DNA from: Candidatus Falkowiibacteriota bacterium
GTDB lineage: Archaea > Iainarchaeota > Iainarchaeia > Iainarchaeales > GCA-2688035
Assembly: GCA_017610485.1 (NCBI GenBank)
Contig: JAFCBY010000033.1
Coordinates: 1-10,389, forward strand
Direction of reading: 5' to 3'
Length of the DNA: 10,389 nt
Made by a program: the position numbers and the translations under genes
Shown here: positions 1 to 4,984 of the stretch, piece after piece
Layout of the letters: each line of letters opens with the position of its first letter
Position numbering within the stretch: the stretch's first letter is position 1
The notes under the pieces: generated by a model
Seen by the model: only the letters and a program-made list of their open reading frames with translations
Told to the model about the DNA's origin: nothing
Databases searched by the model: none

Positions 1-216
1 CTTTTTTTCTTTGACTTTCTGCACTATCTTTGCTTCTGTCTTGGCATTCTGCTCTATTTGGGCGGCCTTCTCTTCCGCCTTCTTTTTCCTGTTGGCGCCA
101 AAATTTGCATACTTTCTGTACTTCTGCATGGTCCATGCAGGCGGCTGCTTTTTTCTCAGCTTGAACTCTTCTGCAAGCAAATTCATTCTCATCTCTTCAT
201 CTATATCTATATCCAT
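1..216 (-). CDS. Partial lysine-rich hypothetical protein (C-terminus outside window)
   Basis: An open frame of 72 codons runs from an ATG at 216 down to the window edge with no stop, so the C-terminus is missing. A Shine-Dalgarno-like GGTGGAG lies a few bases before the ATG, supporting this start. The protein begins MDIDIDEEMRMNLLAEEF, passes through a proline/aromatic stretch (KKQPPAWTMQKYRKYANFG, about residues 30-48), then becomes a lysine/glutamate/alanine-rich helix. High charge and absence of a hydrophobic segment suggest a cytoplasmic, possibly nucleic-acid-associated protein. I do not recognise the family and assign no function. The opposite-strand frame over the same bases is phenylalanine/serine-rich and looks like its shadow. 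Confidence 0.6.
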   Translation of the reverse strand, partial: MDIDIDEEMRMNLLAEEFKLRKKQPPAWTMQKYRKYANFGANRKKKAEEKAAQIEQNAKTEAKIVQKVKEKK

Positions 217-278
217 AACTCCACCTTCTCTAAAAGCTATAATTAGAAGAACTGTTATACTAATATGCAGTTAAACTC

Positions 279-286
279 TTTAAAAA
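279..286 (+). promoter_or_regulatory. TATA-like box for the small membrane protein gene
   Basis: TTTAAAAA is centred about 29 nt before the ATG at 312, the archaeal spacing for a leaderless or nearly leaderless transcript. The reverse complement could also serve the divergent gene at 216, but would leave a leader of about 40 nt. Confidence 0.4.
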
Positions 287-311
287 CATATTGTTTTTAG
301 TTAATTAACAG

Positions 312-539
312 ATGCAGAAAGTAAAGTACATGTTTCTAAAAGGAGGCTTCTTCTTCGTTGTAGGAGTCATTTTTGCAACCCTGTTTGTCTGGAGTTTGGT
401 AGAGGGCATTCTTTCACATATGGCTGGGGGCGGGGTCGCTCTCCCATACTACTTTGCAGCCTGGCTTGCAGGAATCGGGGCCTTAACATTGTACTTCCAG
501 GCAAAGCAGCTAATCCACTATGCCTCAATTTCGGAGTAA
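312..539 (+). CDS. Small two-helix membrane protein, function unknown
   Basis: This is a 75-aa protein with two hydrophobic segments: about residues 8-34 (GGFFFVVGVIFATLFVWSLV) and about 45-62 (YYFAAWLAGIGALTLYF). A short glycine-rich loop joins them, and the tail is hydrophilic. It should sit in the cytoplasmic membrane as a hairpin. The start at 312 fits the TATA-like box 29 nt upstream; an internal ATG at 330 is less likely because it would cut into the basic N-terminal flank of helix 1. The gene ends 7 bp from the end of the convergent TIM-barrel gene. No family is recognised, and the product may be lineage-specific. Confidence 0.6.
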   Translation: MQKVKYMFLKGGFFFVVGVIFATLFVWSLVEGILSHMAGGGVALPYYFAAWLAGIGALTLYFQAKQLIHYASISE

Positions 540-546
540 TTTGACC

Positions 547-1269
547 TTAAAACATCCTGAGAAGGGCAATTTCTCTTTCAATTTTTCTTACAGGGTTTCC
601 CTTAGATGTTGGTTCAATAACCCAAACCACTTGCCTAAGTTTCCTTAAAACTGGTTTTACCATTGCAACTGCTTTTGGAGAAGAGCCAGCCAAGAAACGG
701 TGTTCTGCTTTCTTTCCAAACGCATGAGTGGTGTTTACATGCACTTGCTTTATTTTCCCTTTTAGTTGGAGGAATTCCCTTGGATTAATGCCACAGCTCA
801 TAGCGTGGTTTAAGTCAAGACACATCTTGAAACCTGTTTTCTTTAGCAGACCCTTCATTTCCTTCGGGGTCTGCCCAAGTTTGATACCTGGCCCCTCTTC
901 ATTCTCCAACAGGACTGGAAATGGCAGCCCTTTAAAATTCTCCCATTTTTTCACAGCCAGGGGATGAACTACAATATGTTTTAGCCCTATTTCCTTATTT
1001 AGTTTCACAAGTTTTGCAACAAGCTTTTTCTCAGGAATTTTGCTCCATTTAACAAATTTGTCAAAAGGGTAATGGGCTGAAACAAACCCGAATTGTTTAA
1101 GGATTTTGGCGGCCTTGCCGTCAGGATTGAAGTCGGTTAAGTCAGAGGGTTTTGGAAACATTATTTCTACGCCGTCAGCCACTTGCCTAAAAGAGGAAAG
1201 AATTTTCAATTGCCTAAACTTTGTTCTGGTAAAGGGGTAACAGGCGCCAGTTGAAACAGCAAGCATCAT
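547..1269 (-). CDS. Xylose isomerase-like TIM-barrel protein (AP endonuclease 2 / sugar-phosphate isomerase superfamily)
   Basis: The 240-aa protein has the metal-ligand pattern of the endonuclease IV / xylose isomerase-like TIM barrel in order: H66 (SAHYP), H102 (VVHP), E122 (LLENEE), D152 and H155 (LDLNHA), H177 (QVHVN), H190 (EHRFLAGSS) and E219 (VIEPTS). This is close to the trinuclear zinc set of endonuclease IV, but the Asp of the usual DxH pair appears to be Ala188, and the protein is about 40 aa shorter than typical Nfo. It could be a DNA-repair AP endonuclease or a metal-dependent sugar isomerase/epimerase; sequence alone does not decide. It starts with ATG-ATG at 1269, 45 bp downstream of the small acidic orphan on the same strand, so co-transcription is likely. 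No clear Shine-Dalgarno is visible. Confidence 0.8.
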   Translation of the reverse strand: MMLAVSTGACYPFTRTKFRQLKILSSFRQVADGVEIMFPKPSDLTDFNPDGKAAKILKQFGFVSAHYPFDKFVKWSKIPEKKLVAKLVKLNKEIGLKHIVVHPLAVKKWENFKGLPFPVLLENEEGPGIKLGQTPKEMKGLLKKTGFKMCLDLNHAMSCGINPREFLQLKGKIKQVHVNTTHAFGKKAEHRFLAGSSPKAVAMVKPVLRKLRQVVWVIEPTSKGNPVRKIEREIALLRMF

Positions 1270-1314
1270 GGAAAAAATAGGGTTGTAAAATTGGTTATTA
1301 CTTTCGCCTGCTGC

Positions 1315-1545
1315 CTATTCCTTCTCTTTCTTGGCAAGCTTCTTAGCAGCCTCAACCGTTTCCGGGCTAGGTTCCTTAAAGCCCTCGCCCTCTTCCCAGT
1401 CCTCAATGTCGTCCTTGTCCAGGCCAAGCTTGGATAGGTAATTCTCGTGCTCTTTGACATCGAGTTTCGCATACCATTCATTCCAGGACTTGTCCGCGGA
1501 ATTGTGAACTGCCTTGCTTGGTTTAAGTTTTGCTTTTTTGACCAT
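1315..1545 (-). CDS. Small acidic hypothetical protein
   Basis: This is a 76-aa, highly charged protein with a basic N-terminus (MVKKAKLKPSK), a tryptophan/tyrosine-containing centre (SWNEWYAKL), an acidic stretch around residues 43-55 (DKDDIEDWEEGEG) and a lysine-rich tail. It has no membrane segment or signal peptide. This frame is preferred over the overlapping arginine-rich frame (1266-1481) because it has a normal archaeal composition and a TATA-like box upstream. It lies upstream of the TIM-barrel gene in the same direction. I do not recognise the family. Confidence 0.6.
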   Translation of the reverse strand: MVKKAKLKPSKAVHNSADKSWNEWYAKLDVKEHENYLSKLGLDKDDIEDWEEGEGFKEPSPETVEAAKKLAKKEKE

Positions 1546-1573
1546 ATGACTCAGATGAAAAGAGAACTGAAAA

Positions 1574-1584
1574 CTATTAAAATA
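1574..1584 (-). promoter_or_regulatory. TATA-like box for the small acidic protein gene
   Basis: On the - strand TATTTTAATAG is centred about 34 nt before the ATG at 1545. The divergent xerA promoter lies about 25 bp further right, so the two units appear to have separate boxes. Confidence 0.35.
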
Positions 1585-1603
1585 TTACCGTTCGAAAAGG
1601 AAA

Positions 1604-1615
1604 AAATTTAAAACC
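1604..1615 (+). promoter_or_regulatory. TATA-like box upstream of xerA
   Basis: AAATTTAAAACC lies about 32 nt before the ATG at 1642 and about 88 nt before the xerA ATG at 1697. The predicted transcript start (about 1637-1642) coincides with the first codon of a short upstream ORF rather than with xerA itself, leaving xerA a leader of about 55 nt. Confidence 0.4.
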
Positions 1616-1641
1616 ATGTCACTTGGCAGATCTCCGAAAAA

Positions 1642-1710
1642 ATGAAAACGCGCGCAACAAAAAGAAATAAGAACAAGTTAAGACAAAACACTTACGATGA
1701 ATTATACTGA
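1642..1710 (+). CDS. Possible 22-aa leader peptide overlapping the xerA start
   Basis: An ATG at 1642 opens a 22-codon frame (begins MKTRATKRNKNKLRQ, ends YDELY) that stops with TGA at 1708-1710. It overlaps the first 14 nt of xerA in another frame. Seven of 22 residues are Lys/Arg. Its start sits where transcription from the box at 1604-1615 should begin, so it could be a leaderless ORF that couples translation to xerA. It is short enough to be chance, so this is tentative. Confidence 0.25.
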   Translation: MKTRATKRNKNKLRQNTYDELY

Positions 1711-2632
1711 AAACGGGAAGCAGGGCAGAGAGGGTGAAAGAGCACTTCCTTCACCTGAAAACGCGAAATTCAAGCAAAACCAGCCCAGGCAAGAAAACCA
1801 AGAAAACACAAAATTCAAGCAAAAGCTAAGGCAGGAATTGGTTATAAGCGGCTACAGCCCCATGACAATAAAAATGTATCTTGGCTACTTCTCAGAGTTT
1901 GCAAAATTTGCAAAGAAGCCGGCCGACCAGGCGGAAAGGGACGACATAGTTGCCTTCCTCGCTGAAAAGAAAGAAAAAGGAAAAGTAAGCAACGCAACCC
2001 TCGCCCTTGCACACGCCGCCCTCCACTTCTTTTACCGTAATATACTGCACAAAAAAATTGTGGAAGACATTAAGATTGCAAAAAAGGCAAAAAAGCTTCC
2101 GACCGTCCTTTCAAAGGACGAGGTAAGGGCATTAATAAAAGCGACAAAGCCAAAAAGGGACAGGCTGATAGTAGAGTTCCTCTACAGTTCCGGCTGCAGG
2201 GTAAGCGAGGTAGTAAAGCTTCAAACAGAGAACCTAAACTATAAGGAAAGGATTGGAGCAGTCAAAGGAGGAAAAGGCAACAAGGACAGGACCATAATCC
2301 TGTCAAAGGAATGGGTGAAAAGGGTAAAGAAATACATAGACAGGAAGAAGGTAAAAACGCCTTTTGTCTTCAGCAAAAAAAATGGGAAACCGCTTTCAAC
2401 AGACACTGTACAAAGGATTGTGAAGGAAGCCGCAGAAAAGGCAGGCATCCAAAAAAGGGTTACACCGCATTCCTTAAGGCATAGTTACGCCACCCATCTC
2501 CTCGAAGCAGGGGAAAATATCAGAAACATACAGGTCCTACTAGGGCACGCTGGTTTAAACACCACTCAAATATACCTTAAAGTCAGTGTCGAATCACTCA
2601 AAAAAGTAAAGAGCCCCCTGGACGGGCTGTAA
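1697..2632 (+). CDS. xerA: XerA-type tyrosine recombinase
   Basis: The 311-aa tyrosine recombinase has an N-terminal SAM-like core-binding domain at about residues 41-125 (LRQELVISGYSPMTIKMYLGYF) and a catalytic domain at about 135-305. The visible active site is complete: R168 (SSGCRVSEV), K193 (KGGKGNKDR), H258 and R261 (HSLRHSYATHL), H284 (LLGHAGLNTTQIY) and nucleophile Y293. The archaeal XerA family resolves chromosome dimers at dif sites; related enzymes are integrases of plasmids and viruses. The first 40 residues are an unusual Gln/Glu/Lys-rich extension with an in-frame repeat (KFKQ...RQE twice). The ATG at 1697 is used because the frame is open and a promoter lies upstream, although a start nearer residue 40 would give a more usual length. 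No other element genes are near, which favours a housekeeping XerA, but three 12-mers lie just downstream. Confidence 0.92.
   Translation: MNYTENGKQGREGERALPSPENAKFKQNQPRQENQENTKFKQKLRQELVISGYSPMTIKMYLGYFSEFAKFAKKPADQAERDDIVAFLAEKKEKGKVSNATLALAHAALHFFYRNILHKKIVEDIKIAKKAKKLPTVLSKDEVRALIKATKPKRDRLIVEFLYSSGCRVSEVVKLQTENLNYKERIGAVKGGKGNKDRTIILSKEWVKRVKKYIDRKKVKTPFVFSKKNGKPLSTDTVQRIVKEAAEKAGIQKRVTPHSLRHSYATHLLEAGENIRNIQVLLGHAGLNTTQIYLKVSVESLKKVKSPLDGL
1766..1824 (+). repeat. In-frame 14-mer direct repeat inside the xerA N-terminal extension
   Basis: AAATTCAAGCAAAA occurs at 1766-1779 and again at 1811-1824, exactly 45 bp (15 codons) apart, and encodes KFKQ twice. The extension looks like a short in-frame duplication. 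Confidence 0.7.
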
Positions 2633-2644
2633 TGCAGAGACCCA

Positions 2645-2749
2645 ATAATTCCACTATTAATCGCCAAAAGCACGTACCCATAATTCCACTATTCGGCATC
2701 CAGGGTTACAGTATTCAAAATTCAGAAGCTTGGGGGCAATTCCACTATT
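2645..2749. repeat. Three direct copies of AATTCCACTATT between xerA and the wHTH gene
   Basis: Perfect copies of AATTCCACTATT lie at 2647-2658, 2682-2693 and 2738-2749 (start-to-start 35 and 56 bp), all in the same orientation. The first two share two more bases on the left (ATAATTCCACTATT). I saw no further copy or reverse complement in the window. The spacer lies between two convergent genes, so the copies are not promoter operators. Binding sites for the adjacent recombinase, comparable to arm-type integrase sites, or remnants of an attachment site are possibilities. They carry no inverted partner, so they do not form a classical dif core. Confidence 0.75.
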
Positions 2750-2760
2750 TAGAGCAGATA

Positions 2761-3033
2761 CTACTTCAAAAAAGAGATTACTGAAAGAAGACCCTCTGCA
2801 AGCTTGTGGCCTTTTGTAGTTAGAACCACCAATTTCTTCCTGCCACTGACTCTAAAAGAGACCAGGGCTAGTTCTTCAAAACGGGCCAAAATCTTAATTA
2901 CATGGGGGAAAGTACAGTCGATTTCCTTGGCAAGAGACGAGGCATACCACTCTGTTTTAGTGTCGTTCAAGGCAGTAATAGCCAAAGCTGGCTTTCCCTT
3001 GAAGAAAAATTCGGTGTTTCCCAACTCAACCAT
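2761..3033 (-). CDS. Small winged-helix DNA-binding protein
   Basis: The 90-aa protein is predicted to be a single winged helix-turn-helix. Helix 1 is around residues 14-24 (KPALAITALN), the turn and recognition helix around 28-55 (EWYASSLAKEIDCTFPHVIKILARFEEL), and the wing around 58-73 (VSFRVSGRKKLVVLT). A final helix (KGHKLAEGLLSVISFL) resembles the end of MarR/ArsR-like archaeal regulators. The ATG at 3031-3033 has a TATA-like palindrome 27 nt upstream and no Shine-Dalgarno, fitting a leaderless mRNA. It converges on xerA with the repeat cluster between them. The target is unknown; autoregulation or control of the neighbouring genes is possible. Confidence 0.75.
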   Translation of the reverse strand: MVELGNTEFFFKGKPALAITALNDTKTEWYASSLAKEIDCTFPHVIKILARFEELALVSFRVSGRKKLVVLTTKGHKLAEGLLSVISFLK

Positions 3034-3056
3034 GGCAAAAATAAAGGGCGAAGGAG

Positions 3057-3064
3057 CTTTAAAG
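3057..3064 (-). promoter_or_regulatory. TATA-like box for the small wHTH gene
   Basis: CTTTAAAG, symmetric on both strands, is centred about 27 nt before the ATG at 3033, which predicts a leaderless transcript. Confidence 0.4.
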
Positions 3065-3096
3065 GAAAGCTAAAACCAAAAATAACCTTTTTTATG

Positions 3097-3103
3097 TATA
3101 AAA
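3097..3103 (+). promoter_or_regulatory. TATA-like box for the possible 57-aa ORF
   Basis: TATAAAA lies about 26 nt before ATG-ATG at 3126/3129, so transcription would start at or next to the start codon. The match and spacing are the main support for the short ORF behind it. Confidence 0.35.
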
Positions 3104-3125
3104 AGAAAAATGTTAATTTTAGAAT

Positions 3126-3299
3126 ATGATGGAAAAATACTATTATGTAGAACTGTTTTCAGGGGTTTTTCCAGACCCTGAACACCCTAGAGGATTATGT
3201 AGAACTTGGGGGATTTGTGCTTTTAGAGGGACCAAAAGCCTTATATACTTTGAAGGGGTTCTTATTAATGTGAAAAATTACAAGGGGGGGAAAAGATGA
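3126..3299 (+). CDS. Possible 57-aa hypothetical protein overlapping the PRC-barrel gene by ATGA
   Basis: An open frame of 57 codons starts ATG-ATG at 3126, directly after an in-frame TAG, and ends with TGA at 3297-3299 inside the ATGA that opens the PRC-barrel gene. Four-base overlaps of this kind are typical of translationally coupled genes. The product begins MMEKYYYVELFSGVF, contains CRTWGIC near the middle, and ends in a basic tail. A TATA-like box lies 26 nt upstream. Against it, the two copies of a 13-mer inside the ORF fall in different reading frames, which suggests DNA-level signals, and the strong TATA box of the PRC-barrel gene also lies within it. No family is recognised. Confidence 0.3.
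   Translation: MMEKYYYVELFSGVFPDPEHPRGLCRTWGICAFRGTKSLIYFEGVLINVKNYKGGKR
3142..3206 (+). repeat. Two direct copies of ATTATGTAGAACT upstream of the PRC-barrel promoter
   Basis: Perfect 13-mers lie at 3142-3154 and 3194-3206, 52 bp apart (about five helical turns), the second 35 bp before the TATA box at 3241. Their position and same-face spacing suggest binding sites for a regulator of the PRC-barrel gene. Confidence 0.55.
3241..3290 (+). promoter_or_regulatory. Promoter and leader of the PRC-barrel gene
   Basis: TTATATA at 3241-3247 is the best consensus archaeal TATA box in the window. It predicts a start near 3268 and a short leader. A G-run (CAAGGGGGGG, 3281-3290) ends 5 nt before the ATG and could act as the ribosome binding site. 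Confidence 0.55.
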
Positions 3300-3589
3300 C
3301 TATGAGATTATCAAAGCTGTTTGGAATGGATATCTACACTAATGATGCACAGTACAAGGGCAAAGTCTTTGATGTTATAATTAACCTGGAAAAGGGAAGG
3401 CTTGAAACGATCACAACAGAGGCCCTGAAAGCAAGAAGCAAGCAGGAAGCAAAGAAGATAATTAGTGAAAAAAGCATTCCTTACAAGAACGTCAAGTCCG
3501 CCAAAGACATTGTAATTGTCGGGGGCAAGGCATCTCCGGCTCCAGAAGCTGAGAAACAGCCAGCTCATTACAGGTACAAGCGACGTTAA
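3296..3589 (+). CDS. PRC-barrel domain protein (CdpB-like)
   Basis: The 97-aa protein is almost entirely one PRC barrel, about residues 4-77. It opens with RLSKLFGMDIYTNDAQYKGK, continues with VFDVIINLEKGRLETI and ends with IPYKNVKSAKDIVIV, the order of strands in short archaeal PRC-barrel proteins. A Pro/Ala/basic tail (SPAPEAEKQPAHYRYKRR) follows. In Haloferax such proteins (CdpB1/CdpB2) bridge SepF and the division ring; assigning that role here is inference, because PRC barrels also occur in RimM and photosynthetic proteins. The start ATG at 3296 has a G-rich ribosome-binding stretch; a second ATG at 3302 would also keep the whole domain. A long T-rich tract follows the stop. Confidence 0.85.
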   Translation: MTMRLSKLFGMDIYTNDAQYKGKVFDVIINLEKGRLETITTEALKARSKQEAKKIISEKSIPYKNVKSAKDIVIVGGKASPAPEAEKQPAHYRYKRR

Positions 3590-3595
3590 GACACC

Positions 3596-3626
3596 TCTTT
3601 TTCTTTTATCTATTTTTCTTTTATTT
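3596..3626 (+). terminator. T-rich archaeal terminator after the PRC-barrel gene
   Basis: Starting 7 nt after the stop, a roughly 30-nt tract contains runs T6, T4, T5, T4 and T3 interrupted by single C/A bases and has no hairpin, as in factor-independent archaeal termination. Confidence 0.6.
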
Positions 3627-3676
3627 AAAAATAACTACTCTAAACTAGGCTAAATTTGGCAAATCTTTAAATAAGT

Positions 3677-3730
3677 TTATGTATTAATATTATACATAAG
3701 TAATGTAATCTATTAGTAAAGCACATTACT
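3677..3730 (+). promoter_or_regulatory. Promoter/leader with two inverted repeats, upstream of the 201-aa protein gene
   Basis: The first dyad is TTATGTAT (3677-3684) and ATACATAA (3692-3699) around a 7-nt AT-rich spacer; its right arm overlaps a TATA-like TTATACATA. The second is AGTAATGT (3699-3706) and ACATTACT (3723-3730) around 16 nt, ending just before the purine-rich ribosome-binding stretch. An alternative TATA box, CTTTAAATAAG at 3665-3675, would place the second pair in the mRNA leader as an 8-bp stem. Confidence 0.5.
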
Positions 3731-3741
3731 GGAAGAGTGGG

Positions 3742-4347
3742 GTGTCTATGGGGGTCAAAGGATATTTTATCCAATACAAATTCATATTGCCTGAACAGAT
3801 TAAGCACTCATCTTACACTTACCAAAAACTTTTTAGGGCCCTTTATGGTTACACCCAAGCGGTATTCAAATCCAATGGCAAAACCTACCACTACCCTAGG
3901 GCAGGGGTACTGTCAGCGACCCCCTATCTAAGACCTGGAAAGAATTGTGTTATAATCCCTGAGGGCAACTTTCAGGGGCTTTTAGACTTCTTCAAAACAG
4001 GACGAAACCCTACCCATGTCTGGAAAGGAAAGGGCGACTGGAAAGCTGTTTATTACATGAATGAAAAGACCGTTGACGAAAAAAGCGCGGTGGAAGCTCT
4101 CGAATCCCTCCTAGACAGGTACTATATTGTTACCTCTTCCGGCCGAAAGGAAAAGATTGCATCGGAGCTGAATACAATTCTGACCAAGTCAAAAACAGGT
4201 TCTGTTGAAAAGGCATATCTGAAGATTCTGTTGAACGATGTCAAAAACCTCATCTCATCAGACTGGTTTAAGACCCTGCATTCCCAATCAGAAAAACTAA
4301 ACACCTTTTACAGTAATTACAAGAAGCTCAAGGCACTAGTGCCTTAA
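3742..4347 (+). CDS. Hypothetical protein, 201 aa, unrecognised family
   Basis: A soluble, lysine- and aromatic-rich protein with no signal peptide or membrane segment. The N-terminal half has features expected of a folded domain (GVKGYFIQYKFILPE, FRALYGYTQAVF, YHYPRAGVLSATPYLRPG, VIIPEGNFQGLLDFF). A clear core (DWKAVYYMNEKTVDEKSA, about residues 99-116) follows. The C-terminal 80 residues are helical and charged. The start could be GTG at 3742 or ATG at 3748; GGTG at 3741-3744 could serve the ATG as ribosome-binding site. Its leader carries two inverted repeats, suggesting regulated expression. I do not recognise the family and infer no function beyond a cytoplasmic, possibly nucleic-acid-related role. 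Confidence 0.75.
   Translation: MSMGVKGYFIQYKFILPEQIKHSSYTYQKLFRALYGYTQAVFKSNGKTYHYPRAGVLSATPYLRPGKNCVIIPEGNFQGLLDFFKTGRNPTHVWKGKGDWKAVYYMNEKTVDEKSAVEALESLLDRYYIVTSSGRKEKIASELNTILTKSKTGSVEKAYLKILLNDVKNLISSDWFKTLHSQSEKLNTFYSNYKKLKALVP
4330..4345. repeat. Perfect 16-bp palindrome across the last codons of the 201-aa gene
   Basis: AAGGCACTAGTGCCTT is identical on both strands and runs to the second base before the TAA end. Without a loop it is a poor hairpin terminator and a better candidate for a dimeric protein binding site. Confidence 0.6.
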
Positions 4348-4377
4348 CCCTATTTCTCTCTAAAACAACCCCTGATT

Positions 4378-4394
4378 CCAAAAACCGATTTTGG
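4378..4394. terminator. Hairpin between convergent genes, possible terminator
   Basis: CCAAAA (4378-4383) and TTTTGG (4389-4394) enclose a 5-nt loop in the 99-bp spacer between the convergent genes ending at 4347 and 4447. The stem is weak and no T-run follows directly. Confidence 0.3.
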
Positions 4395-4446
4395 TGTTAA
4401 ACCTGTTCCTGTCTCAAATCTTCAATAACTTAAATTAGTTTTCTAG

Positions 4447-4905
4447 TCACTGCTCTTCCCTTTTCTGCTCTTTTTTAACTGTTTTAGCCTCTCCCACAAC
4501 AATCTTTTTTGCACCCTCTTCCTTCTTAACCTTTACCAATAGATCGTGTTTTCTCCACTGCATTCTCCCCCCAACACTATTGTTTTCCATAAGGCCAACA
4601 TCGGTCATAGTTTTCAAATAGGGATAGAGGCTTCTCTCATTCTTATATTCTACTCCAAAAACCTCCTTTACTCTGCGCCTTATTTCTCCCATATTTACCC
4701 ATTCATCAAAACCTAAAACAGCTGAAAGATGGAATGCCTGGGTATTTTGCTTAAATTCAAGGTAGTCCCAGACACTATGAATCTCGTCAATAGTGCTTTC
4801 TACGACTTGTTTGGTCTCATATACCTTTTCGTCGGCCTTGTCACTCCAGTCCTCAAGGCTGTGAAATAGCTTGATTATTCCTCTTACAACACGCTTTAAG
4901 ACCAT
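4447..4905 (-). CDS. Winged-helix domain hypothetical protein
   Basis: The 152-aa protein has a basic/hydrophobic first helix (VLKRVVRGIIKLFHSL) and an acidic helical linker to about residue 50. A probable winged-helix domain spans about 57-126: LSAVLGFDEWVNMGEIRRRVKEVF, then a recognition-like helix with SLYPYLKTMTDVGLME, then a wing with GGRMQWRKHDLLVKV. The C-terminus is a disordered Lys/Glu tail. The layout suggests a DNA-binding regulator; no named family is recognised. The ATG at 4905 has no Shine-Dalgarno but has a TATA-like box about 32 nt upstream, so the mRNA is probably nearly leaderless. A large dyad and repeated ATTAC motifs upstream make autoregulation plausible. Confidence 0.7.
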   Translation of the reverse strand: MVLKRVVRGIIKLFHSLEDWSDKADEKVYETKQVVESTIDEIHSVWDYLEFKQNTQAFHLSAVLGFDEWVNMGEIRRRVKEVFGVEYKNERSLYPYLKTMTDVGLMENNSVGGRMQWRKHDLLVKVKKEEGAKKIVVGEAKTVKKEQKREEQ

Positions 4906-4907
4906 AT

Positions 4908-4984
4908 TTATTACTATAATGAACGTTATTACTTATAAATGTTACTGTGATGAAAATTCATTAATGTAATTACCTATAATTACT
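4908..4984 (-). promoter_or_regulatory. Promoter with 28-bp dyad and repeated ATTAC motifs
   Basis: TATA-like ATTTATAA (- strand, 4933-4940) is followed upstream by an imperfect dyad at 4942-4969, centred at 4955/4956, in which 10 of 13 arm positions pair (core TGATGAA-AA-TTCATTA, outer TTAC/GTAA). On the + strand ATTACTATAAT, ATTACTTATAA and ATTACCTATAAT start at 4910, 4928 and 4969, with a further ATTACT at 4979. Confidence 0.5.

Noticed and set aside
1266..1481. 71-aa arginine-rich frame on the - strand
   Set aside because: It overlaps the better 1315-1545 frame, has an unnatural Arg/Leu composition and no promoter or ribosome-binding site.
2645..2749. CRISPR array
   Set aside because: Repeats are only 12-14 bp, spacers are unequal (about 23 and 44 bp), and no cas gene is near.
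2804..3129. Two overlapping + strand frames opposite the small wHTH gene
   Set aside because: Shadows of the - strand gene: no recognizable domain and no promoter.
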